Assembly: GCF_000282595.1 (NCBI RefSeq)
Contig: NZ_AKIZ01000037.1
Span: 124,001-188,000, forward strand
Origin: Phyllobacterium sp. YR531
GTDB lineage: Bacteria; Pseudomonadota; Alphaproteobacteria; Rhizobiales; Rhizobiaceae
Reading direction: 5' to 3'
Length of the DNA: 64,000 bases
In this document: piece by piece, positions 55,490-64,000 of the stretch
How the letters are laid out: each line of letters opens with the position of its first letter
Numbering within the stretch: the stretch's first letter is position 1
Notes under the pieces: generated by a model
Seen by the model: only the letters and a program-made list of their open reading frames with translations
Database searches by the model: none
Told to the model about the DNA's origin: nothing
Position numbers and translations under genes: made by a program

Positions 55490-56227
55490 TTAGCGCTTAC
55501 GGCGGCGCGCAAACATGTTGAGCGCCTCGACCAAAGCAGAAAAGCCCATCGCCGCATAGATATATCCCTTCGGCACATGGAAGCCAAATCCGTCAGCAAT
55601 CAGTGTCATACCGATCATGAGCAGGAATCCTAGTGCCAGCATGACGATTGTCGGATTGTTGGCAATGAACTTCGACAAAGGCTCGGCAGCGAAAAGCATA
55701 ACAGTAACAGCGGCGAGAACTGCGATGACCATAATAGCGATCTCATCAGTCATGCCCACTGCCGTGATGATCGAGTCCACAGAGAACACCAGATCAAGCA
55801 GCAATATCTGACCGATCGCCGCGCCCATGGTGAGTGTGACTTTCCGGCCGATGACATCATCCTTGGCGTCTTCATGGTCTACCGTATGATGGATTTCCTT
55901 GGTTGCTTTCCACACCAGAAACAAACCACCGGCGATGAGAATTATGTCGCGCCATGAGAAACCATGTCCGAAAGCCTCAAAAACTGGCTCGGTGAGCTGG
56001 ACGATAATGGAAATGGTGAAAAGCAATGCCAAACGCAGAACAAGAGCGGCACCAATACCGAGACGGCGAGCGCGCGCCTGCTGCTCTTTCGGCAATTTGT
56101 TGGTGAGGATGGAGATGAAGATCAGATTATCGATCCCGAGCACGACCTCCATTATAACCAGCGTTACAAGCGCTATGAGACCGGCTGGTTGATAGATGAA
56201 ATCAAAATGAGAAAGAAAGGTTTCCAT
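55490..56227 (-). CDS. TerC-family integral membrane protein
   Basis: The 245-residue protein has seven or eight helices with acidic intramembrane motifs [15 protein letters not shown] and [17 protein letters not shown]. TerC proteins are linked to manganese or tellurite handling and to metalation of secreted proteins. It is shorter than and only distantly related to the DUF475 protein at 2.3-3.3 kb. No yybP-ykoY-like core was found in the 244 nt upstream. Confidence 0.88.
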   Translation of the reverse strand: METFLSHFDFIYQPAGLIALVTLVIMEVVLGIDNLIFISILTNKLPKEQQARARRLGIGAALVLRLALLFTISIIVQLTEPVFEAFGHGFSWRDIILIAGGLFLVWKATKEIHHTVDHEDAKDDVIGRKVTLTMGAAIGQILLLDLVFSVDSIITAVGMTDEIAIMVIAVLAAVTVMLFAAEPLSKFIANNPTIVMLALGFLLMIGMTLIADGFGFHVPKGYIYAAMGFSALVEALNMFARRRKR

Positions 56228-56471
56228 GGGGTCGTATGTCCCTTGTTAAATGACCGGATGGGCAAACTTCATGTGTGACCTAATGGTCGCATTTAACATT
56301 TGCATCCTGTTTCGATCAAGCTGGCAGCAAATGTTAAAACGCATAAGATCACTAGCAAGTATATGTTTCCAGTGGCGTTTTCGAATTTGACATTTCATCA
56401 GAGCCAGCGCCCTGGGTGAGTTTCAAATACCAAATTCACTCCACTAGGAGTGTACGGAACCAAACGCCATC

Positions 56472-57296
56472 TTATTTCCAGAATGCAGGAATTGTTTCTT
56501 CAAGCCGCGGACCGATACGCAATGGCGCAATCTTTTCGGCCAGTCCTGTTCTGTCAGAAATCTCCACACCAACGCCGCATATCGTAGCTTTGCCACTCGC
56601 AGCCTCAAACCGGCCTTTAGGCACTTTGGAGAGGAACCGGTTGAGGGGTTCTTCCTTGTCCATGCCGAGCGACGAGTCATAGTCTCCGCACATGCCCGCA
56701 TCGGACATATAGGCAGTACCGCCGTTCAGTATCTGGGCATCCGCTGTTGGTACATGGGTGTGGGTTCCAACCACAAAGCTGGCGCGACCATCGACGAAAT
56801 GGCCGAAGCACTGCTTTTCACTGGTCGCTTCCGCGTGAAAGTCAAAGACCACCGCATCCGCCTGTTCTCCCAAGGGACAGGCCTTGAGTATCTCTTCAGC
56901 AATAGTGAAAGGATCATGCAGATCAGGGTGCATGAAAACGCGGCCCATGATGTTTGAGACGAGCACTCGCGCGCCATTCTTGGCAAGGAATACACCGGAG
57001 CCTTTGCCCGCTGTGCCAAGTGGGAAATTGGCCGGACGCAAAAACCCCTGCTCTCTATCGGCGAAAATCAATGCTTCCCGCTGGTCCCAGACATGATTTC
57101 CCGTAGTAACAACATCCGCGCCGGCATTGATCGTATCGTGGAATATTTCCTCGGTAATTCCGAAGCCACCGGCGGCATTTTCACCATTGACGATGGTGAA
57201 GTCGAGTTTCAGGTCAGAAATCAAACCGGGCAGTTGTTCATAAACTGCTGTCCGGCCGGAACGACCCACCATGTCACCAAGAAAAAGTAATCTCAC
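56472..57296 (-). CDS. YmdB-family metallophosphoesterase
   Basis: The 274-residue protein is a TIGR00282-type metallophosphatase with MRLLFLGDMVGRSGR at its N-terminus, then NGENAAGGFG, TGNHVWDQRE and FVVGTHTHVPTADAQI. The two-metal phosphodiesterase site (Asp, Asn, His) is complete. Bacillus YmdB hydrolyses 2',3'-cAMP. The GTG at 57296 is chosen: AGGA lies 7 nt upstream and homology starts there. It lies 19 nt downstream of the cyclo-ligase gene and is probably co-transcribed. Confidence 0.92.
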   Translation of the reverse strand: MRLLFLGDMVGRSGRTAVYEQLPGLISDLKLDFTIVNGENAAGGFGITEEIFHDTINAGADVVTTGNHVWDQREALIFADREQGFLRPANFPLGTAGKGSGVFLAKNGARVLVSNIMGRVFMHPDLHDPFTIAEEILKACPLGEQADAVVFDFHAEATSEKQCFGHFVDGRASFVVGTHTHVPTADAQILNGGTAYMSDAGMCGDYDSSLGMDKEEPLNRFLSKVPKGRFEAASGKATICGVGVEISDRTGLAEKIAPLRIGPRLEETIPAFWK

Positions 57297-57315
57297 GCAA
57301 GCATCCTGAATTTCG

Positions 57316-57921
57316 TTAATTGGCTTTATCGATACTGCCAAAGCTGTGCAACCCGCTTTCCGTTAGGATCGCTTCGAGCGGCACATCATGCGGCTCGTCA
57401 GGCACAATTTCTACCTTTTGGCAGTCAAAGGCTGTGCCGATCAGCCTCGGGTTGATGTCAAGATTTTGCAATCTCGCTATAGCCCTGTCGTAATAGCCTG
57501 CTCCGTAACCAATGCGATGGCCACGTTCGTCGAACGCCGCCAATGGCACCAGCATGAACGTGGGATCGACAACCGGCGCATCTTCGTGCGGACCTGAAGT
57601 GCCGAACCCTGTCTCTATCATGGGCATATCCTGCAGCAGCTCCCGGAAAACAATCGTCTGTTTGTCGATGATGACGGGCAGGCACAACCTTGCCCCCCTA
57701 TCGCGCAATGCAAAAAGGAGCGGGCGCAAATCCACCTCTGAGCGTATCGGCCAGAAACCGGAGATGATTTCTCCCGGCGCAAATGAAATCGCCGAGATAC
57801 CATGGCCGGCAATCTGCAGGGAAGCATTGCTGCGATAATCCGCGGGCAAAGCATCGCGCCGCGCCAGCGCTTCAAGACGCAGGGCTTTTTTCAGTTCTTT
57901 TATGGGGGATTGGGTTTGCAA
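57316..57921 (-). CDS. 5-formyltetrahydrofolate cyclo-ligase
   Basis: The product is about 201 residues with the family core ISGFWPIRSEVDLRPLL and the nucleotide-binding LVPLAAFDERGHRIGYGAGYYDRAI. It converts 5-formyl-THF to 5,10-methenyl-THF. No good ATG exists near the start of homology (TQSPIKELKKALRLEALARRDALP); TTG at 57921 is the best of the visible choices and has no clear ribosome-binding site. The gene lies just downstream of a 6S RNA, the conserved ssrS-fau arrangement of proteobacteria. Confidence 0.88.
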   Translation of the reverse strand: MQTQSPIKELKKALRLEALARRDALPADYRSNASLQIAGHGISAISFAPGEIISGFWPIRSEVDLRPLLFALRDRGARLCLPVIIDKQTIVFRELLQDMPMIETGFGTSGPHEDAPVVDPTFMLVPLAAFDERGHRIGYGAGYYDRAIARLQNLDINPRLIGTAFDCQKVEIVPDEPHDVPLEAILTESGLHSFGSIDKAN

Positions 57922-57939
57922 GGCAATAATTTCATGAGG

Positions 57940-58087
57940 CGCTGGCAAGAGCCAGCTCGGGATGAAACAGTGGCGTCCACACAACCGATGGAGAAGTCGA
58001 TCCCGGGAACCTACAAAGTAGGTGGGTGCCGTGTGAAGAAGCCCACGGGCCTCTCCAGGGACAGCTCCCTAAGGGATTATTAAGGCC
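57940..58087 (-). ncRNA. ssrS: 6S RNA
   Basis: On the minus strand a GGAGAGG/CTTCTCC stem followed by CCCG/CGGG leads to an apical region with GTGGG/CCCAC and ACCTAC/GTAGGT hairpins. A 5' and 3' single-stranded bubble flanks it (TTAATAATCCC on one side, ATCGGTTGTGTGGACGCC on the other). It lies immediately upstream of the 5-formyl-THF cyclo-ligase gene, as in other proteobacteria. CATATT (58099-58094) is at the right place for a -10 box, giving a start near 58087. The 3' end is approximate; a GCTGGC/GCCAGC hairpin (57940-57956) may be part of it or follow it. 6S RNA sequesters sigma-70 RNA polymerase in stationary phase. Confidence 0.72.
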
Positions 58088-58268
58088 CCGGGGAATATGT
58101 CTCTCCTGTCGTGAGGCGCAGAGCGCCAATCCGAATATAGGACGCCCGCACCAATAGCGCCAGTGGACCAAACACGATTTTCCATTCCTGACACAACATT
58201 GTCTGCAGCCATGTTGTTGACTGCGTCCAGTCGCTGTAGTTTCGAGCCTTGAGGGGGAGACTCACTAT

Positions 58269-58868
58269 ATGACGATAACAATGTACCAGGCATCCGTTCC
58301 GGTTTTCCAGCGCCTGCTTACCAACTGCATAGCTATTCTCAAGAAAGCGGAAGCCCATGCTGTTTCAAGCGGCAGCGACACGAGGCTGATGACAGAGGCA
58401 AAACTGGCCTCCGACATGTTCCCTTTGAGAGTGCAGATACAGATTCTCGCTGACGGAGCGCGCGGATGCGTAGCGCGGCTTGCGGGGCATGATTTGCCAG
58501 CACCCGATGCGCGGCAATTTGCTGTGTTCAATCGAGGCTATCATCAGGATTTTGCTGAATCACACCAAACCTTTGCATCCCTGATCGCTTATCTTCGTGA
58601 CGCCATCGATTATCTGGATGCGATAACCCCAGCCAATGTCGATGGGAGTGAAAACACTCCGATTGAGGTGACCTGGCGCGAAAATACCCGTTATTTTCAT
58701 GGGCTGCCTTTTCTTCGGGATTATGCACTTCCCAATTTCTACTTCCATTTGACAATCAGCTACGCAATCCTGCGTATTGCAGGCGTTCCTTTGGGAAAAC
58801 AGGATTTCGAGGGTTCTCCCGCTTACTCCACCGGGCCAGCGGCTCCACACCAGACATGGCAGCATTAA
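58269..58868 (+). CDS. DUF1993 family protein
   Basis: The 199-residue helical protein resembles the DUF1993 family (DinB-like four-helix bundle). Conserved features are MTITMYQASVPVFQRLLTNC at the start, the segment FPLRVQIQILADGARG, and NFYFHLTISYAILRIAGVPLGKQDF near the end. The biochemical role is unknown. It precedes the GNAT gene by 19 nt. Confidence 0.8.
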   Translation: MTITMYQASVPVFQRLLTNCIAILKKAEAHAVSSGSDTRLMTEAKLASDMFPLRVQIQILADGARGCVARLAGHDLPAPDARQFAVFNRGYHQDFAESHQTFASLIAYLRDAIDYLDAITPANVDGSENTPIEVTWRENTRYFHGLPFLRDYALPNFYFHLTISYAILRIAGVPLGKQDFEGSPAYSTGPAAPHQTWQH

Positions 58869-58887
58869 TATAAGGAATGCGTAGATT

Positions 58888-59334
58888 ATGAGTGTTCATG
58901 TTCGCCCTTTGCGAAAATCTGATGAAGCCGAATGGCGGCGTCTATGGACGGGATATCTGGATTTCTATGAGACGAAGGTGTCCGAGGAAGTTTACCAGAC
59001 TACCTTCGCACGGCTGAATTCGGGTGATACCCATGAATATAGCGGTCTTATAGCTGAGGTTGATGGCAAGCCGGTTGGCCTAACCCATTATCTATTTCAC
59101 CGGCACAACTGGAGCATCGAGGATGTTTGCTACCTGCAAGACCTCTATGCGGACCCGGAAGTGCGCGGCAAAGGCATTGGCCGGGCTTTGATCGAAGCTG
59201 TGCATATCGAAGCAAAGAAGGCAGGTGCTCATTCAGTTTATTGGCTCACCAACCAGAGTAATGACACGGCTCGCCAGCTCTATGACCGGATTGCCAAGGT
59301 AACGCCGTTCATCAAATATGTGAAAGCTGTCTAA
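58888..59334 (+). CDS. GNAT-family N-acetyltransferase
   Basis: This 148-residue acetyltransferase has the CoA-binding loop VRGKGIGRALIEAVH after a beta-4 strand (YLQDLYADPE) and ends NQSNDTARQLYDRIAKVTPFIKY. Its substrate is unknown. It is probably co-transcribed with the DUF1993 gene and ends 110 nt before the GntR regulator. Confidence 0.85.
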   Translation: MSVHVRPLRKSDEAEWRRLWTGYLDFYETKVSEEVYQTTFARLNSGDTHEYSGLIAEVDGKPVGLTHYLFHRHNWSIEDVCYLQDLYADPEVRGKGIGRALIEAVHIEAKKAGAHSVYWLTNQSNDTARQLYDRIAKVTPFIKYVKAV

Positions 59335-59384
59335 ACTGATCTTTTCCACTTAGCTTTATACCTGATCCCCAAGTGCTTTGCCCC

Positions 59385-59434
59385 TTGACGCGTTCATGTG
59401 ACAGGCTTATTAGTCAAGTCATCTGATGACTTGA
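59385..59434 (+). promoter_or_regulatory. Promoter and palindromic operator of the GntR-MFS operon
   Basis: TTGACG (59385-59390), 17 nt, then TATTAG (59408-59413) form a good promoter. Directly after it lies a perfect 21-bp palindrome, TCAAGTCATC-T-GATGACTTGA (59414-59434), over the expected start of transcription. The inner GTCATCTGATGAC is the type of site bound by FadR-subfamily GntR regulators. This points to autorepression of the GntR gene at 59445. Confidence 0.75.
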
Positions 59435-59444
59435 GGATTTAACT

Positions 59445-60122
59445 GTGCAACCCGCCACACGAAGCAATCTTGCCGATAACGCTGTCGCCAATATCCGCGC
59501 GGAAATTACGGCAAACCGCTGGCAGGTCGGTGAGCGGATCCCGAACGAGGCAACACTGGCCGATATGCTGGGCGTCAGTCGCGGCACAGTTCGCGAGGCA
59601 GTACGCGTTCTCGTCGCTCAAGGCTTTCTGGACACACGCCAAGGGTCCGGCACTTATGTTCAGTCAACTACGAGTTCTGAAGACAGCCTGCTTCGCATTC
59701 GCCGCACAGGTCTGCGCGATCAGGTGGAAACCCGTTGTGCGCTGGAGGTTGAAGGAGCACGGTTGGCCGCCACTCGCTTCACTCCGGAGATCATAATCAA
59801 CCTGCGCGACATTCTTGCGGATCGCGGCGAATATAACCCGGCCACCCATGATCGCTATATCGAGCGGGATTTGAAGTTCCACAAAGCTATCGTTGCGGCT
59901 TCCGGCAATCGCGCGCTCATTGAAGTTTACGACTTCTTTTCGATTTCCACCGGTGAGATCATCAAGGCGACTGTTACGGGAGAATTGCCCGAACCTGACA
60001 TGGCGGCTCACGCCGCAATCATCGATGCCATCGAATCCGGCAACGCTGAAAAAGCGGAAGCCACCACGCGCGCTTTCATGGCCCCCATTCTTCTTGAACT
60101 TGATCGGCTTCTTGCATCATGA
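59445..60122 (+). CDS. GntR-family (FadR subfamily, FCD domain) transcriptional regulator
   Basis: The 225-residue protein has an N-terminal winged helix (TLADMLGVSRGTVREAVRVLVAQGFL, about residues 36-61) and a C-terminal all-helical FCD ligand domain (from about 85). The latter contains metal-ligand type residues in RDLKFHKAIVAASGNRAL and AAHAAIIDAIESG. Start is GTG at 59445, 10 nt after a perfect palindromic operator, so it probably autoregulates. Its stop overlaps the MFS gene by 4 nt (ATGA), so it most likely controls that transporter in response to its substrate. Confidence 0.9.
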   Translation: MQPATRSNLADNAVANIRAEITANRWQVGERIPNEATLADMLGVSRGTVREAVRVLVAQGFLDTRQGSGTYVQSTTSSEDSLLRIRRTGLRDQVETRCALEVEGARLAATRFTPEIIINLRDILADRGEYNPATHDRYIERDLKFHKAIVAASGNRALIEVYDFFSISTGEIIKATVTGELPEPDMAAHAAIIDAIESGNAEKAEATTRAFMAPILLELDRLLAS

Positions 60123-61414
60123 ACCAGCATATTCCCAGCCAGAGCACCGCCTCCATTGAACAATTGATAGATGCGGAAATCGACTCCACTCCGACACCGA
60201 GGGCTCCGGTTTTTTCAAGCCGTGCCGTTGAAATCATCACCGGCCTTAGTCTTGTGCTCATCGCTTTCAACCTGCGCCCGGTCTTTTCAAGCGCTTCCGC
60301 TCTCCTGCCGGAAATCATCGCACAGACAGGGCTTTCATCGCTCGGCGCTGGTGTTCTCACAACTCTTCCTGTCGTGTGTCTGGGCGTGTTTGCCCCGATA
60401 GCGCCAAAGCTTGCTCAGCGCATCGGTGCGGAGCGCACATTGCTTGGCGTTCTGCTGTTGCTCGCGCTGGGGACGGCGTTGCGCGGCTTCTCTTCCCTAC
60501 CCCTGCTTTTCCTTGGAACAGCGCTTGCCGGTGCCTGCATAGCTGTTGGAAATGTGCTGCTCCCCGGGTTGGTAAAGCGTGATTTTGCCAGCCGCACTGG
60601 CATGATGACAGGGCTTTACACAATGGCCCTGTGTGCTGGCGCGGCCAGCGCCGCTGGCTTCACGACACCCCTTCAGCATGCATTCGGCGGATCATGGTCA
60701 CTGGCGCTAGGCGCTTGGGCAGTTCCCGCTCTGATCGTTGCTCTGATCTGGTTTCCCCATGCCTTCTTCCGGAAGGTCAGAACCAAACATGCCGGGTTCC
60801 GCGTTGAAGGTCTCTGGCGCGATCGCCTCGCCTGGCAGGTAACGTTCTTTATGGGCTTGCAGTCGTCTTTGGCTTACTGCGTGTTCGGGTGGCTTTCCCC
60901 TATCTTACGCGATCGCGGGCTTGACGGTGTTACAGCTGGCGTTGTGGTGTCTGTTTCCGTGATGGCGCAGGTCGTGACCTGTCTGGGTGTGCCTTCTATC
61001 GCCGTACGTTGCAAAGACCAGCGGCTGGTAAGTGTCACGCTTGTCGCCTTTGCCATAATCGGCTTGCTGGGAATGCTTTTCGCACCATTGGCTGGCGTTT
61101 GGTATTGGGCAATCATTCAAGGCATAGGCCAAGGCGGATTGATTGCCTTGGCGATGACGATCATCGTCCTGCGCTCACCGGATTCGCATGTTGCATCCCA
61201 CCTGTCCGGCATGGCGCAATGCATTGGATACATGCTTGCCGCTGTCGGTCCGCTGCTTGTTGGTCTCATCCATAATCTGACCGAAAGCTACAGCGCGACA
61301 GCGATACTTTTTGTCCTGCTCGGATTGGCAACGGCCTTTTTCGGCTGGGGCGCAGGACGTCCTTTACATGTTGGCGCGCGTACCGTGGATGTTTCCGCCA
61401 AACGCCCTCAGTAA
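60119..61414 (+). CDS. MFS transporter, CynX/NimT-like family
   Basis: The 431-residue protein has about twelve helices and an N-terminal cytoplasmic stretch of about 35 residues. It carries FNLRPVFSSASALLPEI and later GLQSSLAYCVFGWLSPILRDRGL, typical of the CynX/NimT cyanate/2-nitroimidazole group. The substrate is unknown. It is co-transcribed with, and translationally coupled to, the GntR regulator. Confidence 0.87.
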   Translation: MNQHIPSQSTASIEQLIDAEIDSTPTPRAPVFSSRAVEIITGLSLVLIAFNLRPVFSSASALLPEIIAQTGLSSLGAGVLTTLPVVCLGVFAPIAPKLAQRIGAERTLLGVLLLLALGTALRGFSSLPLLFLGTALAGACIAVGNVLLPGLVKRDFASRTGMMTGLYTMALCAGAASAAGFTTPLQHAFGGSWSLALGAWAVPALIVALIWFPHAFFRKVRTKHAGFRVEGLWRDRLAWQVTFFMGLQSSLAYCVFGWLSPILRDRGLDGVTAGVVVSVSVMAQVVTCLGVPSIAVRCKDQRLVSVTLVAFAIIGLLGMLFAPLAGVWYWAIIQGIGQGGLIALAMTIIVLRSPDSHVASHLSGMAQCIGYMLAAVGPLLVGLIHNLTESYSATAILFVLLGLATAFFGWGAGRPLHVGARTVDVSAKRPQ

Positions 61415-61479
61415 AAAAATCGCTTGGAACAAAAGCTTCTTAACGGCATTCTTCCCAATGGCGTGTAGGGAGTTGAGCG

Positions 61480-62331
61480 TTGGCACCGAGAGCGAACTGG
61501 AAAGGCTATTTGAAAGTTGGCGAGCTGACGTGCCCGGTCGCACTCTACACCGCGGCTTCAACGTCTGATCGGATCGCTTTCCACACACTTAATCGCGTAA
61601 CTGGCAATCGCGTCCACCGTCAGTTTATTGACAGCGACAACGGCAAGCCCGTCGAGCGCGAAGATCAGGTAAAGGGTTACGAAGTCGGCGATAACGACTA
61701 CATTGTGCTTGAGCAGGAAGAAGTTGCTGCCGCTGTGCCGGATAGCGATAAGACGCTATCCATTGAAGCCTTCGTCGGCGTCGATGACCTTGATGACGTC
61801 TATTTCGACAAACCCTATTATCTCGCTCCGAGCGACAAGAACGGCGATGAAGCCTTTGCTCTTATCCGGGAAGGCCTGAAAGCAAATAAAGTAGCGGCGC
61901 TCGCTCAGACTGTAATTTTCCGCCGTGCCCGGACACTTCTCATTCGCGCTGAAGATCAGGGGCTGGTCGCGACCACACTTAATTTCGATTACGAAGTGAA
62001 ATCCGCCAAAGAAGCTTTCAGCGATGTCCCGGAAATGAAAATCAAAGGCGAGATGCTCGATCTCGCCAAGCATATTATCGAGACGAAAAAAGGCTCTTTC
62101 GATCCGTCAAAATACGAGGATCGTTATGAGGCTGCCCTTGCGGAATTGGTCAAGGCCAAGCTTGAGGGTAAAAAGATCCCTGCCAGAAAGTCGGTCAAAT
62201 CCGACAAGGTGGTCGACCTTATGGAAGCCTTGCGCGAAAGCGCCAAGGCTCTGGGTGGCAAGAAACCGGAAACTGGCAAAAAGACCAAAGCCAAAACCAA
62301 GGCGGAACCGGCACGACGGAAAGCGAGCTGA
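61480..62331 (+). CDS. ku: Non-homologous end-joining protein Ku
   Basis: The 283-residue protein has a Ku core (APRANWKGYLKVGELTCPVALYTAA, RIAFHTLNR) and ends in a Lys/Ala-rich tail (AKTKAEPARRKAS) that can bind DNA and LigD. Ku binds double-strand ends and recruits LigD. Start is TTG at 61480 with AGGGAG 7 nt upstream. It is followed after 3 nt by ligD, so they are co-expressed. I take the pair as a bacterial NHEJ system. Confidence 0.95.
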   Translation: MAPRANWKGYLKVGELTCPVALYTAASTSDRIAFHTLNRVTGNRVHRQFIDSDNGKPVEREDQVKGYEVGDNDYIVLEQEEVAAAVPDSDKTLSIEAFVGVDDLDDVYFDKPYYLAPSDKNGDEAFALIREGLKANKVAALAQTVIFRRARTLLIRAEDQGLVATTLNFDYEVKSAKEAFSDVPEMKIKGEMLDLAKHIIETKKGSFDPSKYEDRYEAALAELVKAKLEGKKIPARKSVKSDKVVDLMEALRESAKALGGKKPETGKKTKAKTKAEPARRKAS

Positions 62332-62334
62332 TCC

Positions 62335-64000
62335 ATGGTGGCGCTTGAAACCTACCGCAAGAAACGCGACTTCAAGACGACATCCGAACCCAAAGGCCGC
62401 AAGTCACGCAAAACCGGCAACAGTTTCGTCATACAGAAACATGACGCTACACGGTTGCACTATGATTTCCGGCTCGAAATGGACGGCGTTTTGAAAAGCT
62501 GGGCGGTGACACGTGGCCCGAGCCTCGTACCCACGGAAAAGCGGCTTGCAGTGCATGTCGAAGACCACCCGCTCGAATACGGCGATTTCGAAGGCACGAT
62601 TCCCAAAGGTGAATATGGCGGTGGCACAGTCATCGTCTGGGATCGTGGCACATGGGAACCCGTATACGATCCGGAACGCGGCTATGCCAAAGGCCATATG
62701 GAGTTCGAACTGCATGGCGAAAAACTCGGTGGTCGCTGGCATTTGGTACGCATGCATGGAAAACCACGTGAGAAGCGGGAGAACTGGTTGCTCATCAAGG
62801 GCGATGATGATCTGGCGCGCACCTCCAAAGACCCCGACATCTTGAAAGAAATGCCGGATTCCGTGAAGACAGGGCGGAATCTTGCGGCGGTAGCCGGCGA
62901 GGACCCGGGATGGTCATCCAAGACCGGAAAGATTGATAAGAAAAAGGTCGCAAAAACCAAGCCAACCGCTAAAGCGGAAAAAACCGAGCTTGCTGAAATT
63001 GATGTCCCGGACCCTTCCAGCATCAAGGGCACAAAGAAAGCGGCGTTACCGGACTTTGTGGAACCAACTCTTGCGACACTGACCACCAAGCCACCCGAGG
63101 GTGATCGTTGGATTCACGAGATAAAGTATGATGGCTACCGCCTTCAGGCGCGTATTGAGGCCGGGCGTGTCAAGCTGCTTACCCGTACTGGGTTGGATTG
63201 GACAAAGAAATTTGGCAAAGAAATCGTCAGCGCCTTTCAAGATTTGCCAGTCGGCAAGGCGCTGATTGATGGCGAACTTGTAGTCGAAACATCTGCCGGA
63301 GCGTCAGACTTTTCTTCTTTGCAAAATGACCTGAGCGAGAACCGCACCGACCGCTTTATTTTCTACGTGTTCGACCTGCTTCATCTGGACGGATATGATT
63401 TGACTGCTCTTCCTCTCGTCGAACGCAAAGCTCTTCTTGAAAAGCTTGTCGGTGACACCGGCGATCCCATCCGCTACAGCGGTCACTTCGAAGAAAGCGG
63501 CGCGACGGTACTTAGTCACGCCTGCCGCCTTAGCCTTGAGGGTATCGTTTCCAAGCTGCGTGATGCTGCCTATCGTCCCGGCCGTGGCAAGAGCTGGATG
63601 AAGGCAAAATGCTCGTCCCGGCAGGAGTTCGTCATTGCCGGTTATGTGCCATCTTCTACCTCTCGCCGGGCCATCGGCTCGCTCGTTATGGGAGTGTATA
63701 ACGGCAAAAACCTTGAGCATGTCGGCCGTGTCGGTACGGGCTACAGCACGGCCGTGGCAGAAGATCTGTTCAGGCGACTTGAGCGAATTCGAACATCCGA
63801 AAGCCCTTTTGCAGAACGTTTGAACGCAGATGCTGCAAGAAAGGTCCGTTATACAAAGCCGCAGCTTGTCGCCGAGGTGGAATTCCGTGCCTGGACCGGC
63901 GATGGTAATCTGCGACACGCCGCCTTTCGTGGTCTGCGTGAAGACAAGGTTCCTACTGACGTGGTCCGCGAAATCCCGAAATCCGTTTCTGCACCCAAAT
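62335..64000 (+). CDS. ligD: ATP-dependent DNA ligase LigD (3' part beyond the window)
   Basis: The open frame runs from ATG at 62335 to the window end (555 codons). An N-terminal phosphoesterase (PE) domain has the catalytic signature HDATRLHYDFRLE and HVEDHPLEYGDFEG. The ligase domain follows, with the adenylation lysine in HEIKYDGYRLQ and GELVV motifs. The polymerase domain, expected C-terminal in this order, is outside the window. It follows ku by 3 nt. Confidence 0.93.
   Translation, partial: MVALETYRKKRDFKTTSEPKGRKSRKTGNSFVIQKHDATRLHYDFRLEMDGVLKSWAVTRGPSLVPTEKRLAVHVEDHPLEYGDFEGTIPKGEYGGGTVIVWDRGTWEPVYDPERGYAKGHMEFELHGEKLGGRWHLVRMHGKPREKRENWLLIKGDDDLARTSKDPDILKEMPDSVKTGRNLAAVAGEDPGWSSKTGKIDKKKVAKTKPTAKAEKTELAEIDVPDPSSIKGTKKAALPDFVEPTLATLTTKPPEGDRWIHEIKYDGYRLQARIEAGRVKLLTRTGLDWTKKFGKEIVSAFQDLPVGKALIDGELVVETSAGASDFSSLQNDLSENRTDRFIFYVFDLLHLDGYDLTALPLVERKALLEKLVGDTGDPIRYSGHFEESGATVLSHACRLSLEGIVSKLRDAAYRPGRGKSWMKAKCSSRQEFVIAGYVPSSTSRRAIGSLVMGVYNGKNLEHVGRVGTGYSTAVAEDLFRRLERIRTSESPFAERLNADAARKVRYTKPQLVAEVEFRAWTGDGNLRHAAFRGLREDKVPTDVVREIPKSVSAPK

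Noticed and set aside
56228-56471. yybP-ykoY (Mn2+) riboswitch upstream of terC
   Set aside because: The conserved core sequences were not found; the gap has only weak hairpins such as CACTCC/GGAGTG near 56439.
1-64000. CRISPR arrays, insertion sequences, prophage, origin of replication
   Set aside because: No repeated-spacer arrays, transposase or integrase genes, terminal inverted repeats or dnaA-box clusters were seen.

Overview
The window looks like chromosomal DNA from an alphaproteobacterium of the Hyphomicrobiales, most likely Brucellaceae (the Ochrobactrum / Brucella / Pseudochrobactrum group). This is inferred from gene content and order: ybgC-tolQRAB-pal-cpoB-tilS-ftsH-glmM, serC-serA with a serC-type leader, an Omp25/31-like barrel protein, aerobic cobalamin genes, RcdA and CtrA boxes. 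Base composition seems moderate by eye, and Ku/LigD genes at the right end suggest an environmental member. I see no insertion sequence, prophage, CRISPR array, rRNA or clear pseudogene; this is dense core genome with a few accessory islands.

Layout. 1-3.3 kb: UdgX/radical-SAM DNA repair pair (partial), an MscS channel and a TerC-like (DUF475) membrane protein. 3.5-9 kb: cobL divergent from cobGHIJ, with each cob gene translationally coupled to the next; CobJ carries a CbiG-like N-terminal half. 9-13 kb: purU, a D-2-hydroxyacid dehydrogenase, an FMN hydroxyacid oxidase, a GT29 (sialyltransferase-fold) protein and tRNA-Glu. 13-20 kb: rluD, rpoH, a long proline-rich membrane protein, purA, an EamA exporter and a GNAT enzyme. 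20-24 kb: serC-serA and an outer-membrane barrel. 24-35 kb: one long minus-strand block, ybgC-tolQ-tolR-tolA-tolB-pal-cpoB-tilS-ftsH-glmM, for envelope maintenance. 35-39 kb: ruvC-ruvA-(membrane protein)-ruvB, then rcdA and a likely small RNA. 39-43 kb: acyl-CoA synthetase, OpgC-like acyltransferase and TauE/SafE permease. 43-49 kb: ThiE-like protein, Sel1 protein, efp, suhB, and a MotA/MotB-like (TolQ/OmpA) pair. 49-58 kb: ABC exporter, rpmE, racemase-like protein, APC permease, yebC, DUF1284, bioY, terC, ymdB, 5-formyl-THF cyclo-ligase and 6S RNA. 58-64 kb: DUF1993, GNAT, a GntR-regulated MFS operon with a clear operator, then ku and ligD (cut by the window end).

Themes. Reading the intergenic DNA gave four exact CtrA boxes (TTAA-N7-TTAAC), upstream of the Omp25-like gene, pal, rcdA and a candidate anti-Shine-Dalgarno sRNA. 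This suggests cell-cycle control of envelope genes, of the CtrA-degradation adaptor and of a small RNA. Other points of interest are a MotAB-like ion-channel pair with no flagellar context, a serC leader with two mutually exclusive pairings, a CbiG-CobJ fusion inside an oxygen-dependent pathway, and a membrane gene coupled between ruvA and ruvB.
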